In this document: one piece after another, positions 62,396 through 62,506 of the stretch
Layout: every line of letters starts with the position of its first letter
Numbering within the stretch: the stretch's first letter is position 1
Source: a virus
Reading direction: 5' to 3' (one strand)
IMG/VR virus record: IMGVR_UViG_3300022865_000425
Location: 1 to 62,506 of that record
DNA length: 62,506 nucleotides
Notes under the pieces: model-generated
The model's database searches: none
Told to the model about the DNA's origin: nothing
What the model saw: only the letters and a program-made list of their open reading frames with translations
Made by a program: the position numbers and the translations under genes

Positions 62396-62506
62396 CTAAT
62401 CCCACAAGTTCTGGAGGTAGACTCCAAACAGGCGGAATCCATTTTGTATACGAGCTTCGTGTAATTTCATTCCGTCGTGGTCATAAACCATAGTATGATT
62501 GGGTCC
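62396..62506 (-). CDS. C-terminal end of a phage protein (cut by window edge)
   Basis: The visible 36 residues read GPNHTMVYDHDGMKLHEARI then QNGFRLFGVYLQNLWD and stop with TAG. A conserved C-terminus of a marine phage protein, possibly structural; the rest lies beyond base 62506. Stop ends two bases before the next ATG. Confidence 0.6.
   Translation of the reverse strand, partial: GPNHTMVYDHDGMKLHEARIQNGFRLFGVYLQNLWD

Overview
This window reads as a segment, not a whole genome, of a large lytic T4-superfamily myophage of a marine Gram-negative heterotroph. The evidence for T4 affinity is a family-B polymerase (gp43-like), sliding clamp (gp45-like), clamp loader (gp44-like), flap nuclease/RNase H, DsbA-like protein, gp31/GroES-like co-chaperonin, PhoH, MazG, and recurrent late-promoter octamers close to TATAAATA. 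The host envelope is inferred from an inner-/outer-spanin pair, lipoproteins and an outer-membrane barrel. No photosystem genes are present. A PQQ precursor peptide, an ammonium transporter with its P-II regulator, and Fe-S genes point to a heterotrophic proteobacterial host, perhaps one using PQQ-dependent dehydrogenases; this host call is inference. Almost all genes lie on the minus strand with 1-4 base overlaps; only four (near 2.0, 7.4, 47.4 and 48.0 kb) run on plus. There is no stretch above 300 bases without a gene, and I saw no tRNA, CRISPR array, integrase or insertion sequence.

Layout. 0-2 kb: amtB (cut by the window edge), glnB, a CWC-type Cys-rich protein, a peroxiredoxin, and a 23-residue pqqA with its own terminator. 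3-5 kb: spanins and RNase H. 5-20 kb: queE, folE, a QueD-like gene and a DpdA-like transglycosylase, which together suggest 7-deazaguanine DNA modification, interleaved with sugar, oxidoreductase and glycosyltransferase genes and an 807-residue lipoprotein with FG-GAP repeats and a beta-barrel. 20-27 kb: replication core (clamp, methyltransferase, polymerase, DsbA) and two tandem oxygenase-like genes. 27.8-33 kb: a block in which six proteins begin with a T4-like capsid-targeting motif, including a large LysM/glucosaminidase protein and a protein with a sigma-region-4-like C-terminus. 33-36 kb: glycosyltransferases and virion-like proteins. 37-40 kb: ClpA-like unfoldase and DnaJ. 40-42 kb: lysis cassette (M15 peptidase, holin candidates) with an embedded ribosomal protein bL33 gene. 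43-50 kb: nucleotide/sugar modification genes, PhoH. 50-54 kb: clamp loader, GroES-like, a DnaE fragment, MazG. 54-59.5 kb: tail-fibre-like proteins. 59.5-60.3 kb: erpA and a ferredoxin gene split by an in-frame amber codon. 60-62.5 kb: small membrane and secreted proteins.

Regulation visible in the sequence: ten sigma70-type promoters, all with a spacer of exactly 17, and about a dozen late octamers. Several of both kinds place the predicted transcription start on the initiation codon, suggesting leaderless mRNAs. At one late gene (59.5 kb) a 13-bp perfect inverted repeat brackets the late promoter and hides the ribosome site, matching the T4 early/late translational switch. The whole reads as a phage that supplies nitrogen uptake, PQQ precursor, Fe-S and chaperone functions to the infected cell, modifies its own DNA, and packages several accessory proteins in the head. 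Functions are from reading motifs by eye; no database search was possible.
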